64,000 bases of DNA. Source: Sandaracinus amylolyticus. Its GTDB lineage: Bacteria; Myxococcota_A; Polyangia; Polyangiales; Sandaracinaceae. The notes beneath the pieces are model-generated. The model was not told the origin of the DNA and did not search any database. It saw nothing but the letters and a program-made list of their open reading frames with translations. Shown in pieces: positions 21,512 through 30,962 of the stretch (positions within the stretch are counted from its first letter, which is position 1; each line of letters begins with the position of its first letter). The position numbers and the translations under genes were made by a program. The stretch covers positions 4,402,001-4,466,000 of the forward strand of contig NZ_CP070225.1 in NCBI RefSeq assembly GCF_021631985.1, written 5' to 3'.

Positions 21512-24202
21512 TCAGAACGCGACGCGGTCCGCTTCGAGCTCGGGGATGCTCGGATCGAGCTCGACCATCGGCAGGCCCTGCTGCGCGCGATACGCGGCCC
21601 AGTGTCCGAGCACGCGCCGCACGTAGCGATGGGTCTGATCGAACGGGATGCGCTCGCAGAACGCGTCGATCGGCATGTCCTCGGAGTGATCGCGGAGCCA
21701 GCGACGCACGTTGTGCGGGCCGCCGTTGTACGACGCGACCGCGAGCGGGACGCGCCCCTCGAAGCGACGGATCAGCGACGACAGGTACCAGGCCGCGAAC
21801 TCGATGTTGGTGCGCGGGTCGAGCAGATCGTCGACGCCGAACTGCGCCTCGCGGCCCATCGAGCGCGCGATGAGGCGCCCGGTGCGCGGCATGATCTGGA
21901 GGAGCCCGACCGCGCCCGCGTACGAGACGATGCGCGGGTTGTAGACGCTCTCCACGCGCATCACCGCGAGGAGCAGGTTGGGATCGAGCCCCCGCTCGCG
22001 CGCGACCTCGTTCACGATCTGCTCGTAGGCGCGCGGGCGCATCGCGGCGCGCGAGCGACCACCGAAGCGGATCGCGAGACCGAAGTCGCCGAGCGACGCG
22101 GCGATGTCGCCGAGCACGCCCGCATCGACCGCACCGAGCTGACGGCGCGCGCGCATCGCCTCGCCCGACTCGGCGCGCATGCGCGGCGGCGTCGCGCCGC
22201 GATAGACCGCCTCGACGCCGGCGCGCAGCGTCCCGCGACCGCGCGCCTGGTACCACGCGAGGAAGGCCTCGTGGAGCTCGTCGGTCACGCCTGCGTCGTC
22301 GCCGAGGCGCAGCATCGCGAGCGCGCGCGTGAGCCACGGATAGCCGGCTCGATGCGTCTCGGCGAGCACCGCGAGGCGCTGCTCGATCTCGTCGCGCGGC
22401 ATCGGGCGGAAGCGCGGCGCGGGCGCGTCGACCGGGACGTCGAGGTCTTCCTCGTCGCTCGCCACGGTCGGGCTCGGCGCGGGCTGGGGCGCGACCGCGG
22501 TGCCGCGCGGGCTGGGCGCGTCGACGACCAGCGTCGGCTCCGGCGCATCGCCCTCGTGCTCGCGCGTCTTGCCCGGCTCGAGCGCGCTCGTCGTCGCCGC
22601 GCTCGCGACCGGCTCGCCGCCCAGCCACTGTCGCGCCCAGAGCGCGTACCAGCGCGTCTCGGTGCGATCCTGCGCGATGACCTGCGCGAGCTCGGCGCGC
22701 GCGACGTCGTGGCGACCGAGCCGTTCGAGCGCACGCGCGCGGTGATAACGCGACGCGACGCCGATCGAGCCCGGCGCGTTCACGCACTGCTCGAGCACAC
22801 GCGCGACGCGCTCGTCGTCGCCGGCGCCGCTCGCGAGGACGCCCGCCTCGAGGCGCAGCCCGCAGGGGAGCGAGCGCGTCGCGAGCTCGTCGAGCGCGCC
22901 GTCGACCTCGGGTCGCAGACCGGCGCGCGTCGCCGTGCGCAGGTACCCGAAGAGACGCGTGGTGTTGACGGTGCGCAGGGTCCGCGCACGACCGGTGAAG
23001 CGCGCGAGCTCGGCGCGCGCTTCGCCCTCGGCGTGCGCGACCGCGGCGGCCGCGAGATCCTCGGCCTGCGCGCGGATGTCGGCGTCGTCGGTCGCGCCGC
23101 GCGCCTGGCGCATCAGCTGGGCCGCGTCCTCGAAGCGCCCCTCGACGCGCGCGATGCGCGCCGCGAGCAGCGTCACCTCCGCGAGCTCGCGGCGCGGGAG
23201 GCGCATCGACTGCACGCGCTCGATCTCGGCGCGCGCGAAGTCGGGCGCGCCGCGGCGCACGATGCGATCGAGGCGCTCGACGATCTGGAGGGGCGTGAAC
23301 GGCGGAATCCGATGCCCCGATGCCTCCAGTCGCGCGACCGAAGCACGCGCGCGCTCTGCCGCGGGCATGTCGGGGCTCGTCAGATCGATGTCGCGGAGGA
23401 TCGCGATCGCGCCGCGCACGTCCCCGCGTCCCTCGCGCATCTCCGCCTCGAGCAGGCGCAGATCGAGCGCCTCGGGGAGCTCGGGATAACGCGCGAGCAG
23501 CGCGCGCAGCTCCACGTCGGCACGGCGATCTCGCACCTCGAGCAGGCAGCGCACGCGCCCCACCCGGCCTCGCGCCGCGACCGCGGCGTGCGGGCTCGAC
23601 GCGGCGCGCTCGTAGGCCTCGCACCCTCGACGATCGGCGGGGCGCATCTCGCCCTCGATCAGATCCCAGCGATCGGAGAGCTCGGGCACCAGCTCGCGCA
23701 GCGTGGCGAGCGAGATGAGCGCGTCGGCGTCACGGGCCGCGGCGCGATGTGCGGCGAGCGACGCGTACGCACGACGTGCGGCGTCGAAGCGCGCATCGAC
23801 CGTGGGCGCAGCGGATGCGGGAGACGAGAGCCCGGTGTAGGCCGGCGTCCCGCCGGTGTAGGCCGGCGTGCCGGGAAGGCACGCGAGCACTGCGGGCTCG
23901 CCATCTCGCGGCCACGACGTCAGACTCGCGTCCGAGAACCTCGAGGCCGGCGCCATCGCCGCCTCGCTCCACGTGGCAGCGCCCTCGGTCGACACGCCCC
24001 ACATCGACACGCCGTCGGACGCGCACATCGGCCCGTCCCACGCGCTCGCGGGCACCGTGCTGCCGCCGATCAAGAGGATCGACGCCAGCGACATCCACGA
24101 TCGAACGCTGCGCCTCGACGAAACGCACAGCGCGGCACTGCCGCGCACTCGCTCGGTCCTGATCACGGCAAACAACCCCCGTTCGGATTCCGAGTCCGAC
24201 AC
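21512..24202 (-). CDS. slt: soluble lytic murein transglycosylase (Slt70-like)
   Basis: Cleaves peptidoglycan glycan strands to 1,6-anhydro products in the periplasm. The 896 residues are larger than E. coli Slt70 (about 620 mature). An N-terminal signal region (SLASILLIGGSTVPASA) is followed by a helical, TPR-like superhelix and a Pro/Glu/Asp linker near residue 560-590. The C-terminal SLT domain has the catalytic Glu751 in AVMRVESVYNP, then SYAGAVGLLQIMP and ASYNGGPHNVRRWL, all family hallmarks. The start is a GTG at 24202; the ATG at 24094 (residue 37) would give a cleaner signal peptide and may be correct. A 21-bp tandem duplication encodes GTPAYTG twice. Confidence 0.9.
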   Translation of the reverse strand: MSDSESERGLFAVIRTERVRGSAALCVSSRRSVRSWMSLASILLIGGSTVPASAWDGPMCASDGVSMWGVSTEGAATWSEAAMAPASRFSDASLTSWPRDGEPAVLACLPGTPAYTGGTPAYTGLSSPASAAPTVDARFDAARRAYASLAAHRAAARDADALISLATLRELVPELSDRWDLIEGEMRPADRRGCEAYERAASSPHAAVAARGRVGRVRCLLEVRDRRADVELRALLARYPELPEALDLRLLEAEMREGRGDVRGAIAILRDIDLTSPDMPAAERARASVARLEASGHRIPPFTPLQIVERLDRIVRRGAPDFARAEIERVQSMRLPRRELAEVTLLAARIARVEGRFEDAAQLMRQARGATDDADIRAQAEDLAAAAVAHAEGEARAELARFTGRARTLRTVNTTRLFGYLRTATRAGLRPEVDGALDELATRSLPCGLRLEAGVLASGAGDDERVARVLEQCVNAPGSIGVASRYHRARALERLGRHDVARAELAQVIAQDRTETRWYALWARQWLGGEPVASAATTSALEPGKTREHEGDAPEPTLVVDAPSPRGTAVAPQPAPSPTVASDEEDLDVPVDAPAPRFRPMPRDEIEQRLAVLAETHRAGYPWLTRALAMLRLGDDAGVTDELHEAFLAWYQARGRGTLRAGVEAVYRGATPPRMRAESGEAMRARRQLGAVDAGVLGDIAASLGDFGLAIRFGGRSRAAMRPRAYEQIVNEVARERGLDPNLLLAVMRVESVYNPRIVSYAGAVGLLQIMPRTGRLIARSMGREAQFGVDDLLDPRTNIEFAAWYLSSLIRRFEGRVPLAVASYNGGPHNVRRWLRDHSEDMPIDAFCERIPFDQTHRYVRRVLGHWAAYRAQQGLPMVELDPSIPELEADRVAF
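23832..23869 (-). repeat. 21-bp tandem duplication in slt
   Basis: A 17-bp block at 23832-23848 recurs exactly at 23853-23869, giving a seven-residue duplication in the N-terminal region of the transglycosylase. Confidence 0.7.
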
Positions 24203-24301
24203 TCAAGATGTGCGATCGCGCTCACGCGCGCAAAAAACGCACGCGCGGACCCCTCGTTCTTCCAGGCATCGTCCCCATCGCGCTCACGGCGAGACCTGAT
24301 C

Positions 24302-25435
24302 GTGCGACGTCGACTCTGCTGCTTCGATTTCGTCGCTCTGCTGATCACGCTCGCGGTGCTGAGCGCGTGTGGCGCTTCGCCTCCGCGCCCGACGCAGGCG
24401 AGGCAGCAGCGCACGCCGCCGGCCGCGTGGCCGCCGCCGAGCGACCCGCCGGTGCCGACGGTGCCCCCGGTCGCCGAGCAGGAGGCGCCGCTGCCCGAGC
24501 CGATCGTCGCCGCGAGCGTGCCCGAGCCGAGCGTCCCGCTGCCGCCGCCGACGCCGCGAGAGCACTACCAGGCGCGCGCGCCCGGCGTGCGGGTGCGCGA
24601 GGGCGAGTCGCAGGGCATTGGCTTCCTCGAGATCGTGCTCGGCGATGTCGACCCCAACGATCCGCTGCCGATGATCGTGGTGCTGCACGGGCGCGGGGAT
24701 CGACCGCGCGTCCCGGGCGGGCCCTTCGAGGGGCTCACCCATCCGGTGCGCGTGATCATGCCGCGCGGTCCCATGATCGTCGGCGAGGGCTTCGGGTGGC
24801 TGCCGGTGCGCGTGATGGAAGGGCAGACCGAGCTGCTCGCGGCGGGGCTGCGCGACGTGAGCACACGGCTGTCGCGGTTGATCGAAGAGGTGCGCGCGTC
24901 GCGCCCGACGATCGGACCCACGATGGTCAGCGGCTTCTCACAAGGCGGAATGCTCGCGATCACGCTCGCGGTGCGGTACCCGACGCTGGTCGGCGTCGCG
25001 TTCCCGCTCGCCGGTTGGCTGCCGCCGCCGCTCTGGCCCGAGCTCGGTCCGCCCGCGGGCGCCGCGCCGATCCGCGCGATGCACGCCCGCGACGACGAGC
25101 GCATTCCGTTCGAGCCGGTGCGCGAGAGCTACGATCGGCTGCGCACGCTCGGGTGGGATCTCCAGCTCTCGACCTACGAGGGCGTGGGGCACTCGATGTC
25201 GGCGGAGATGGACGCGACGTTCCACGCGTGGCTCGAGCGCGCGCTCGCCGCGATCGCGCGCGGCGAGTCGCGCCTCGTCGAGCCGCTGCCGGCCCCCGAC
25301 GTGATCGAGGAGGAGCGACCGCGCGTCAGGGCGCGGCGCTCGCGGCGGGAGGCGCGGCCGGAGCGTCGCCCTCGGGCGCGTCGGCCGGGCGATCGCCCTC
25401 GGCGTCCTGCGTCTCCTCGTCGCCGTCGTCCGTGA
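24302..25435 (+). CDS. lipoprotein phospholipase/carboxylesterase-type alpha/beta hydrolase
   Basis: A predicted serine esterase anchored as a lipoprotein (VALLITLAVLSAC, GTG start at 24302). After a Pro-rich linker comes an alpha/beta hydrolase domain: oxyanion region VVLHGRGD, nucleophile Ser213 in SGFSQGGM, acid Asp264 or Asp265 in ARDDERIP and His297 in GVGHSM. The GFSQGG elbow is that of the carboxylesterase/acyl-protein thioesterase/YpfH group. The last ~37 codons form a basic Arg/Pro tail lying antisense over the small membrane-protein gene. Codon third positions in the tail fit the opposite strand better, so the tail may be a run-on extension. Confidence 0.82.
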   Translation: MRRRLCCFDFVALLITLAVLSACGASPPRPTQARQQRTPPAAWPPPSDPPVPTVPPVAEQEAPLPEPIVAASVPEPSVPLPPPTPREHYQARAPGVRVREGESQGIGFLEIVLGDVDPNDPLPMIVVLHGRGDRPRVPGGPFEGLTHPVRVIMPRGPMIVGEGFGWLPVRVMEGQTELLAAGLRDVSTRLSRLIEEVRASRPTIGPTMVSGFSQGGMLAITLAVRYPTLVGVAFPLAGWLPPPLWPELGPPAGAAPIRAMHARDDERIPFEPVRESYDRLRTLGWDLQLSTYEGVGHSMSAEMDATFHAWLERALAAIARGESRLVEPLPAPDVIEEERPRVRARRSRREARPERRPRARRPGDRPRRPASPRRRRP

Positions 25436-25571
25436 CCTCCGGAACCACGACGGTCACGACGCCGACGATCGCGAGCACCACGAAGCCGATCAGAAGACCG
25501 ATCGTCACCGCGAGCGGCGAGCCACGCTGCAGCTCGGCGCTCGTCGGTGCGAGATCGTGCTTGCGCGCCAT
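25326..25571 (-). CDS. small single-pass membrane protein downstream of proS
   Basis: An 81-residue protein: basic start MARKHDL, one hydrophobic helix (AVTIGLLIGFVVLAIVGVV, residues 21-39), then an acidic/Ala/Pro-rich tail. Its ATG lies 3 nt after the proS stop, so it is translated from the proS transcript. Third positions are mostly G/C in this frame, supporting a real gene even though it overlaps the esterase 3' end by 110 bp. The function is unknown. Confidence 0.65.
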   Translation of the reverse strand: MARKHDLAPTSAELQRGSPLAVTIGLLIGFVVLAIVGVVTVVVPEVTDDGDEETQDAEGDRPADAPEGDAPAAPPAASAAP

Positions 25572-25574
25572 GAG

Positions 25575-27287
25575 TCAGCCCGCGCGGAGGCGCCCGCCGC
25601 CCGCGACGATGCGCTGCTCGATCGACGCCGCGACCTCGGCGAGCGGGACCATCGTCGGGTCCTTCTCGTCGCGCGCCTTCACCTCGGCCTTGCCCTCGGC
25701 GAGGCCCTTCTTGCCGATGACGACGCGCAGCGGGATGCCGATCAGATCGGCGTCCTTGAACTTCACGCCGGGGCGCTCGTCGCGATCGTCGAAGAGCACC
25801 TCGACGCCCTTCGCGCGCAGCTCGTCGTAGATGCGCACCGCCGCCTGATCGAGATCGTCGCCCTTGCCCGCCGTCGTCACGACGACGTGGTACGGCGCGA
25901 TCGCGATCGGCCATTTGATGCCGTTCTCGTCGTGGTGCTGCTCGATCGACGTCGCGACCAGGCGCGAGACGCCGATGCCGTAGCAGCCCATCACGATCGG
26001 CTTCTCGACGTTGTTCTCGTCGAGGAAGGTCGCGCGCATCTTCGCGCTGTAGTGGGTGCCGAGCACGAAGATGTGGCCGCCCTCGATGCCGCGATAGCTC
26101 TTGAGCTCGCCGCCGCAGCGCGGGCAGGAATCGCCGTTGCCGACCGTGCGCACGTCCGCGACCTTCGCCTGGAAGTCGCGGCCGAGCACCACGTCGCGCA
26201 GGTGCACGTCGACCTCGTTGCCGCCGCTCACGAAGCCCTCGCCGGTGTCGAGCGAGAGGTCCGCGATCACCGGTCCGCTCCAGCCCACCGGCCCGAGGTA
26301 TCCGACCGGGCCCACGCCCTCGCGGATCTCGACGTCGCTCGCCATGCGCACCTCGCGCGCACCGGCGGCGCGCGCGATCTTCACGTCGTTGCCCTCGTGA
26401 TCGCCGCGCACGAGCACCATCGTGAGCTTGCCGTCGGCGACGACCATCAGCGTCTTCATCGTGCGCGACGCGGGCAGGCCGAGGAACTTCGCGACGTCCT
26501 CGATCGTCTTCTTGCCCGGCGTCGCGACCTTCTCGCGCGCTGCGACCGCGTCGCTCTTCTTCGCCGGCGCGACCTGGGCCGCGACCTCGACGTTCGCCGC
26601 GTAGTCGCACTTCGTGCACGCGACGATCGAGTCCTCGCCGTTCTGCGCGAGCACCTGGAACTCCGCGCTCGTCGAGCCGCCCATCGCGCCCGAGTCGGCG
26701 GCGACGATGCGGTAGTCGAGCCCGAGGCGGCGGAAGATGCGGTGATACGCCTCGCGCATCGCCTCGTACGACGCGATCGCGTTCTGCTCGCTCGTGTCGA
26801 ACGAGTACGCGTCCTTCATGAGGAATTCGCGACAGCGCAGCAGGCCCGCGCGGGGGCGCGCCTCGTCGCGGAACTTCATCTGGATCTGGTAGAGGTTCAG
26901 CGGGAGCTGGCGGTAGCTCTTCACGTCCCGCCGCACCATGTCGGTGATGATCTCCTCGTGCGTCGGCCCGAGGTGGTACTCGCCCGCCTTCCGATCCTTG
27001 AGGCGCAGGAGCGTGTCGCCGAACGAGTCCCAGCGCCCCGACTCCTCGAAGTACTCCTTCGGCAAGAGCGCCGGCATGAGCACTTCCTGCGCGCCCGCGC
27101 GATCCATCTCCTCGCGCACGATGGCCGCGATCTTCGTCATCACGCGCAGGCCGAGCGGGAGCATCTCGTAGATGCCGGCGCCGACCATGCGGACGAACCC
27201 ACCACGCAGGAGGAGCACGTGCGACGGAGTCGTCGCTTCCTTCGGCACTTCCTTGAGCGTGGGGATGAAGGCCTGGGAGTAACGCAT
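25575..27287 (-). CDS. proS: prolyl-tRNA synthetase (bacterial type with editing domain)
   Basis: Charges tRNA-Pro with proline. The 570-residue length fits the bacterial class II enzyme. Visible parts are motif 2 (LYQIQMKFRDEARPRAGLLR) followed by REFLMKDAYSFD, the inserted YbaK-like editing domain (about residues 220-400, KTLMVVADGKLTMVLVRGDH), and motif 3 (MGCYGIGVSRLV). A CxxC pair (CPRCGGEL) and the C-terminal anticodon-binding domain follow. I start at MRYSQAFIPTLKEVPKEA (27287), as bacterial ProS usually begins there. A small membrane-protein gene follows 3 nt after the stop. Confidence 0.96.
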   Translation of the reverse strand: MRYSQAFIPTLKEVPKEATTPSHVLLLRGGFVRMVGAGIYEMLPLGLRVMTKIAAIVREEMDRAGAQEVLMPALLPKEYFEESGRWDSFGDTLLRLKDRKAGEYHLGPTHEEIITDMVRRDVKSYRQLPLNLYQIQMKFRDEARPRAGLLRCREFLMKDAYSFDTSEQNAIASYEAMREAYHRIFRRLGLDYRIVAADSGAMGGSTSAEFQVLAQNGEDSIVACTKCDYAANVEVAAQVAPAKKSDAVAAREKVATPGKKTIEDVAKFLGLPASRTMKTLMVVADGKLTMVLVRGDHEGNDVKIARAAGAREVRMASDVEIREGVGPVGYLGPVGWSGPVIADLSLDTGEGFVSGGNEVDVHLRDVVLGRDFQAKVADVRTVGNGDSCPRCGGELKSYRGIEGGHIFVLGTHYSAKMRATFLDENNVEKPIVMGCYGIGVSRLVATSIEQHHDENGIKWPIAIAPYHVVVTTAGKGDDLDQAAVRIYDELRAKGVEVLFDDRDERPGVKFKDADLIGIPLRVVIGKKGLAEGKAEVKARDEKDPTMVPLAEVAASIEQRIVAGGGRLRAG

Positions 27288-27388
27288 ACGGCGCGGCTCA
27301 TAGCACGCGTGCCGCGAGGCCGTCACCAACGGGGTCCGGAGGGGCCGTCTTGCTCCCCGCGCCGCGTTCGAGTGACTCTAGAAACGCT

Positions 27389-29638
27389 GTGCCCTTGGGG
27401 AGCGTGGGCCTGCGCGCGGCCGCGATCGTGCTGTTCGTCACCGCGGGGTGCGCGACGCAGGCCGAGGTGCTCGAGATCGATCACGCCGTGCTCTCGGTCG
27501 AGGGGCGCGAGGAGACGGTCGCATTGCCCGCGCACCTCGATCTGCCGCGGCGCGATCTCGAGTACACGCTGCGCGCCGAGGTCGACCTGCCCGACGCGCT
27601 GCGCGATCGCACGCTCGATCTGCGCATCGTGCGCCTGCCCGCGCGGGTCCGCGTCGAGGGCGACGGCGAGGTGCTCGACGACATCGCGCCGCCGCTGCTC
27701 GACGGGTATCGCGTCGAGACGCCGCGCGCGTTCCGCATCCCGCAGCACGCGACGCGCGACGGGCACGTGTCGCTGCGCATCACCGTGGCGCATCGCTGGA
27801 CGCGCAGCGCGTGGTGGGACACGCGCCCGGTGCTGCTTCCCGCCGAGGCGCGCCACGATCGCAGCGAGCTCGGGCGCGTGCTCGACCTCGTGTTCGCGGC
27901 CGCAGGCTTCGTCGCGCTGGTGCAGATCGGCGTGTCGTGCGTGCTGGTGTATCTCGTCGATCGCCGGCGCAAGGCGTACCTCTGGTTCGGCATCCAGGGG
28001 CTCTCCGCGGCGTACTACCCGCTCTACGTGCTCGGCGTGCCGCAGCTCGTGCTGGGGCGCTTCGACGTGCCGGTGCTCGCGATCGCGCTCGTGGTCGCGC
28101 CGATCGTCTCGGTGTGGTTCACCCGCGCGTTCTTCGCGTTGGGCGAGCCGGGCGTGGGGTGGCGCGTCGCGCTCGCGCTGGCGTGCGTCGTGCCGCTGCT
28201 CGCCTCGTCGCCGTACTTCACGACGCAGATCGCGGGCCCGGTCACGGTCGGGATCGTCGCGGTGGTCTGCGTCTACCAGCTCTCCACCTGCGCGCGATTG
28301 ATGAGACGCGGGAACGATCGGACGAGCGCAGCGCTGCTCTTCACCTGCTGGATCGCGCTCACGGTGAGCGTGGCGCCCGACATGGCGCTCTGGCTCGGGC
28401 TCGGCGCGCCGCTCGGCGCGGTGCACGGCGGCAGCCTCGGGCTCGCGACGTTCGCGTTCTTCCTCTCGCTGCTGCTCAGCCGCAGCCACATCGTGTCGAT
28501 CGCGCGCGAGGGCACGCTCAACGATCAGCTCGCGCAGCGCGTCGCGCAGCTCGAGACGCGAGGGCGCGAGATCGAGGCGCTCAACGCTGAGCTGCGGCGC
28601 CAGATCGGGGATCGTTCGGCGCAGATCTACGCGGCGCTCGCGCTCATCGAGCGCGGTGCGATCGACGCGCCGCGGCTCGCGCCGGGCGAGGTCGTGCAGG
28701 GGAGGTATCGCGTGCTCCGCGCGATCGGCGCGGGCGGGATGGGCTCGGTGCACGAGGTCGAGCGCCTCTCCGACGGCAAGCGCTTCGCGCTCAAGCTCAC
28801 GCGCGATCTCGGCGGCGGTGCGCTCGCGCGGCTGGCGCGCGAGGCGCGCATCGCGGCGCAGATCGATCATCCGAACGTGGTCGGCGTGGTCGACGTCGAC
28901 GTCGCGGCCGCGGGGTTCCTCTATCTCGTGATGGAGCTCGTCGAGGGGCCTTCGCTGCGCGATGCGCGGCGCACCGGCGACGCGCGGTGGTCGGTGCGGG
29001 TGCTCGCGCAGATCGCGCGCGGGCTCGAGGCGCTGCACGACGCGGGGATCGTGCATCGCGACCTCAAGCCCGCGAACGTCGTGCTCACCGGCGATCCCGA
29101 GCAGCCGCGCGCGAAGATCGCGGACTTCGGGATCTCGCGGTGGACGCCGGCGATGGCGCCCCCGCGCGCCCACGTCGACGAAGGACGCGCGGTGCCGCTG
29201 CTCTTGCCGCTCGAAGGCGCGGAGCCCGAGAGCACGACCACCGAGACCGTGATCGAGCGCGCCCACGCGCTCGTGAGCGAGCGCGAGGAGAGCTCGTCGG
29301 ACGAGGGCCCGCCGCTCACCGAGACCGGGCTGCTCCCCGGCACGCCGCTCTACATCGCGCCCGAGCTCGCGCGCGGGCACGGCGCGCTGCGGCCCGCGTC
29401 GGACCTCTTCGCGTTCGGCGTGCTCGCCTACGAGCTCCTGATCGGGCGCCGGCCCTTCGACGAGCCGGTCGCGCTGGCCGTGCTCGAAGGGCGCTCGCCA
29501 CCGCCGCGCCTGCCGCTCGCGCCGCATTGGCCGGACGGCGATCCCGCGATCGTCGCGATCCTCGAGGCGTGCCTCGCGCTCGATCCCGGTGAGCGACCGA
29601 GCGCGCGCGAGGTCGCGGAAGCGCTCGAGGCGGCATGA
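27389..29638 (+). CDS. 7TM receptor (7TMR-DISM-like) fused to a Ser/Thr protein kinase
   Basis: About 749 residues from a GTG at 27389 (a TTG at 27350 is also possible). The order is: N-terminal signal/lipobox-like VLFVTAGC; an extracytoplasmic beta-rich domain (about 25-165); seven hydrophobic helices (about 170-385); a coiled coil (QRVAQLETRGREIEALNAEL); then a Hanks-type kinase. The kinase has the glycine loop AIGAGGMGSVHEV (from residue 445), the lysine in FALKLTRD, HRDLKPANV (His556) and DFGISR (Asp579). DFG is separated from GTPLYIAPELA by about 70 residues rich in Glu/Ser/Thr, far longer than usual. The layout resembles 7TMR-DISM receptors, which normally carry histidine kinase or GGDEF outputs. 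The ligand is unknown. Confidence 0.82.
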   Translation: MPLGSVGLRAAAIVLFVTAGCATQAEVLEIDHAVLSVEGREETVALPAHLDLPRRDLEYTLRAEVDLPDALRDRTLDLRIVRLPARVRVEGDGEVLDDIAPPLLDGYRVETPRAFRIPQHATRDGHVSLRITVAHRWTRSAWWDTRPVLLPAEARHDRSELGRVLDLVFAAAGFVALVQIGVSCVLVYLVDRRRKAYLWFGIQGLSAAYYPLYVLGVPQLVLGRFDVPVLAIALVVAPIVSVWFTRAFFALGEPGVGWRVALALACVVPLLASSPYFTTQIAGPVTVGIVAVVCVYQLSTCARLMRRGNDRTSAALLFTCWIALTVSVAPDMALWLGLGAPLGAVHGGSLGLATFAFFLSLLLSRSHIVSIAREGTLNDQLAQRVAQLETRGREIEALNAELRRQIGDRSAQIYAALALIERGAIDAPRLAPGEVVQGRYRVLRAIGAGGMGSVHEVERLSDGKRFALKLTRDLGGGALARLAREARIAAQIDHPNVVGVVDVDVAAAGFLYLVMELVEGPSLRDARRTGDARWSVRVLAQIARGLEALHDAGIVHRDLKPANVVLTGDPEQPRAKIADFGISRWTPAMAPPRAHVDEGRAVPLLLPLEGAEPESTTTETVIERAHALVSEREESSSDEGPPLTETGLLPGTPLYIAPELARGHGALRPASDLFAFGVLAYELLIGRRPFDEPVALAVLEGRSPPPRLPLAPHWPDGDPAIVAILEACLALDPGERPSAREVAEALEAA

Positions 29639-29654
29639 GCCGCCCCGGGGGCGC

Positions 29655-29897
29655 TCAGTCGACGATCTCGAAGCGGAAGTCCTCGATCACCGGGTTCGCG
29701 AGGAGCTTCTCGCCCATCGACTTCACGTCGGCCTCGACGCCCGCGCGATCCTTGCGGTCGATCTCCATCTCGACGAGCTTGCCGATGCGCACGTCGCGCA
29801 CGCCCTCGAAGCCCATCGAGCCGAGCGCGCGGCGCACCGCGTCGCCCTGCGGATCGAGCACCTCGCGCTTGAGCGTGACGTAGATCTTCGCCTTCAT
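29655..29897 (-). CDS. purS: phosphoribosylformylglycinamidine synthase subunit PurS
   Basis: The small subunit (80 residues) of the PurL-PurQ-PurS FGAM synthase, step four of purine synthesis, which bridges ammonia transfer. The sequence runs KIYVTLKREVLDPQGDAVRR, GFEGVRDVRIGKLVEMEI and ends VIEDFRFEIVD, the whole compact PurS fold. It lies 14 nt downstream of purC with GGAGAG before the ATG. PurQ and the small-type PurL are not in this window. Confidence 0.93.
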   Translation of the reverse strand: MKAKIYVTLKREVLDPQGDAVRRALGSMGFEGVRDVRIGKLVEMEIDRKDRAGVEADVKSMGEKLLANPVIEDFRFEIVD

Positions 29898-29911
29898 GGT
29901 CTCTCCGGAAA

Positions 29912-30910
29912 TCAGGTGAGCGCGAGGTTGCGGCGCAGACGCACCTGCGGGTCCTCGAGGTCGGGCACGAACGCGCGGCCCATGATCGTCTCGCACGCCT
30001 CGACGTAACGGCGCGACGCTTCGATGCGCACCTCGTCGGGGATCGGCGGCATCGGGCCGTCGCCGGTCCAGCCCTGCGCCGCGAGCCAGCGACGCACGTA
30101 CTCCTTGTCGAAGCTCTCGGGCTCCTCGCCCCGCGCGCGCCGCTCCTCGTAGCTCTCGCGGAACCAGTAGCGCGACGAGTCGGGCGTGTGCATCTCGTCG
30201 ATCACGACGATGCGCCCGTTGGGATCGACGCCCATCTCGTACTTCGTGTCGACGAGGATGAGCCCGCGCTTCGCGCAGAGCTCCTGACCGCGGCGGAAGA
30301 GCGCGAGCGCGAGCTGCGATGCGCGATCGAACTCCTCGGCGCTGACCCGGCCCATCGCGAGCAGCTCGTCGCGCGACACGCTCACGTCGTGGCCGCCCTT
30401 CTCGGCCTTCGTGCTCGGCGTGAGGATCGGCGCGGGCAGCGGATCGTTCTTCGAGAGCCCCTCGGGCAGCGCGTGCCCGCAGAACACGGGCGCGCGCCCC
30501 TCCGCGACCGAACGAGCGTAGTGCGTCCAGATGCTCGTCGACGTGACGCCGGTGAGGTAGGCGCGCACCACGAGCTCGACCTCGAGCGGGCGGCAGTCGA
30601 TGCCGATCGTGACGTTCGGATCGGGGATCGAGAGCACGTGGTTCGGCGCGACGTCCTTGGTCTGATCGAACCACCACGCCGCGAGCTGGTTGAGCACCTG
30701 GCCCTTGAAGGGCAGCGTGCCGAGCACGCGATCGAACGCGCTGATCCGGTCGGTCGTGACCAGGATGCGGCGCCCGTCGCCGGGCAGGTAATTGTCGCGG
30801 ACCTTGCCCTCGTACTTGGTGCCGAGGCCGCGCGGCGGCGGGCCTCCGAGGTCGGTCGCGTCGAGCGTGAGCTCGAGGCCCTTGCGCAGCGTCTCGGTGT
30901 CGATGGGCAT
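29912..30910 (-). CDS. purC: SAICAR synthase (phosphoribosylaminoimidazole-succinocarboxamide synthase)
   Basis: ATP-dependent ligation of aspartate to CAIR in purine synthesis. The 332 residues carry the nucleotide-binding start [20 protein letters not shown], the SAICAR signature region [19 protein letters not shown] and [11 protein letters not shown], and the later [20 protein letters not shown] with TPDSSRYW. It is longer than the ~237-residue E. coli form and closer to the ~300-residue variant. The start at 30910 gives [15 protein letters not shown]. It heads a purC-purS transcript. Confidence 0.95.
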   Translation of the reverse strand: MPIDTETLRKGLELTLDATDLGGPPPRGLGTKYEGKVRDNYLPGDGRRILVTTDRISAFDRVLGTLPFKGQVLNQLAAWWFDQTKDVAPNHVLSIPDPNVTIGIDCRPLEVELVVRAYLTGVTSTSIWTHYARSVAEGRAPVFCGHALPEGLSKNDPLPAPILTPSTKAEKGGHDVSVSRDELLAMGRVSAEEFDRASQLALALFRRGQELCAKRGLILVDTKYEMGVDPNGRIVVIDEMHTPDSSRYWFRESYEERRARGEEPESFDKEYVRRWLAAQGWTGDGPMPPIPDEVRIEASRRYVEACETIMGRAFVPDLEDPQVRLRRNLALT

Positions 30911-30962
30911 CGCGGCGGCGCGGAGACTAGCAGAGGAACCTGGGCGCGAAAGGGGGTGTACG

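Noticed and set aside
21602-24301. Upstream extension of the esterase frame over slt
   Set aside because: It runs antisense to a clear transglycosylase; the esterase signal peptide begins at the GTG at 24302.
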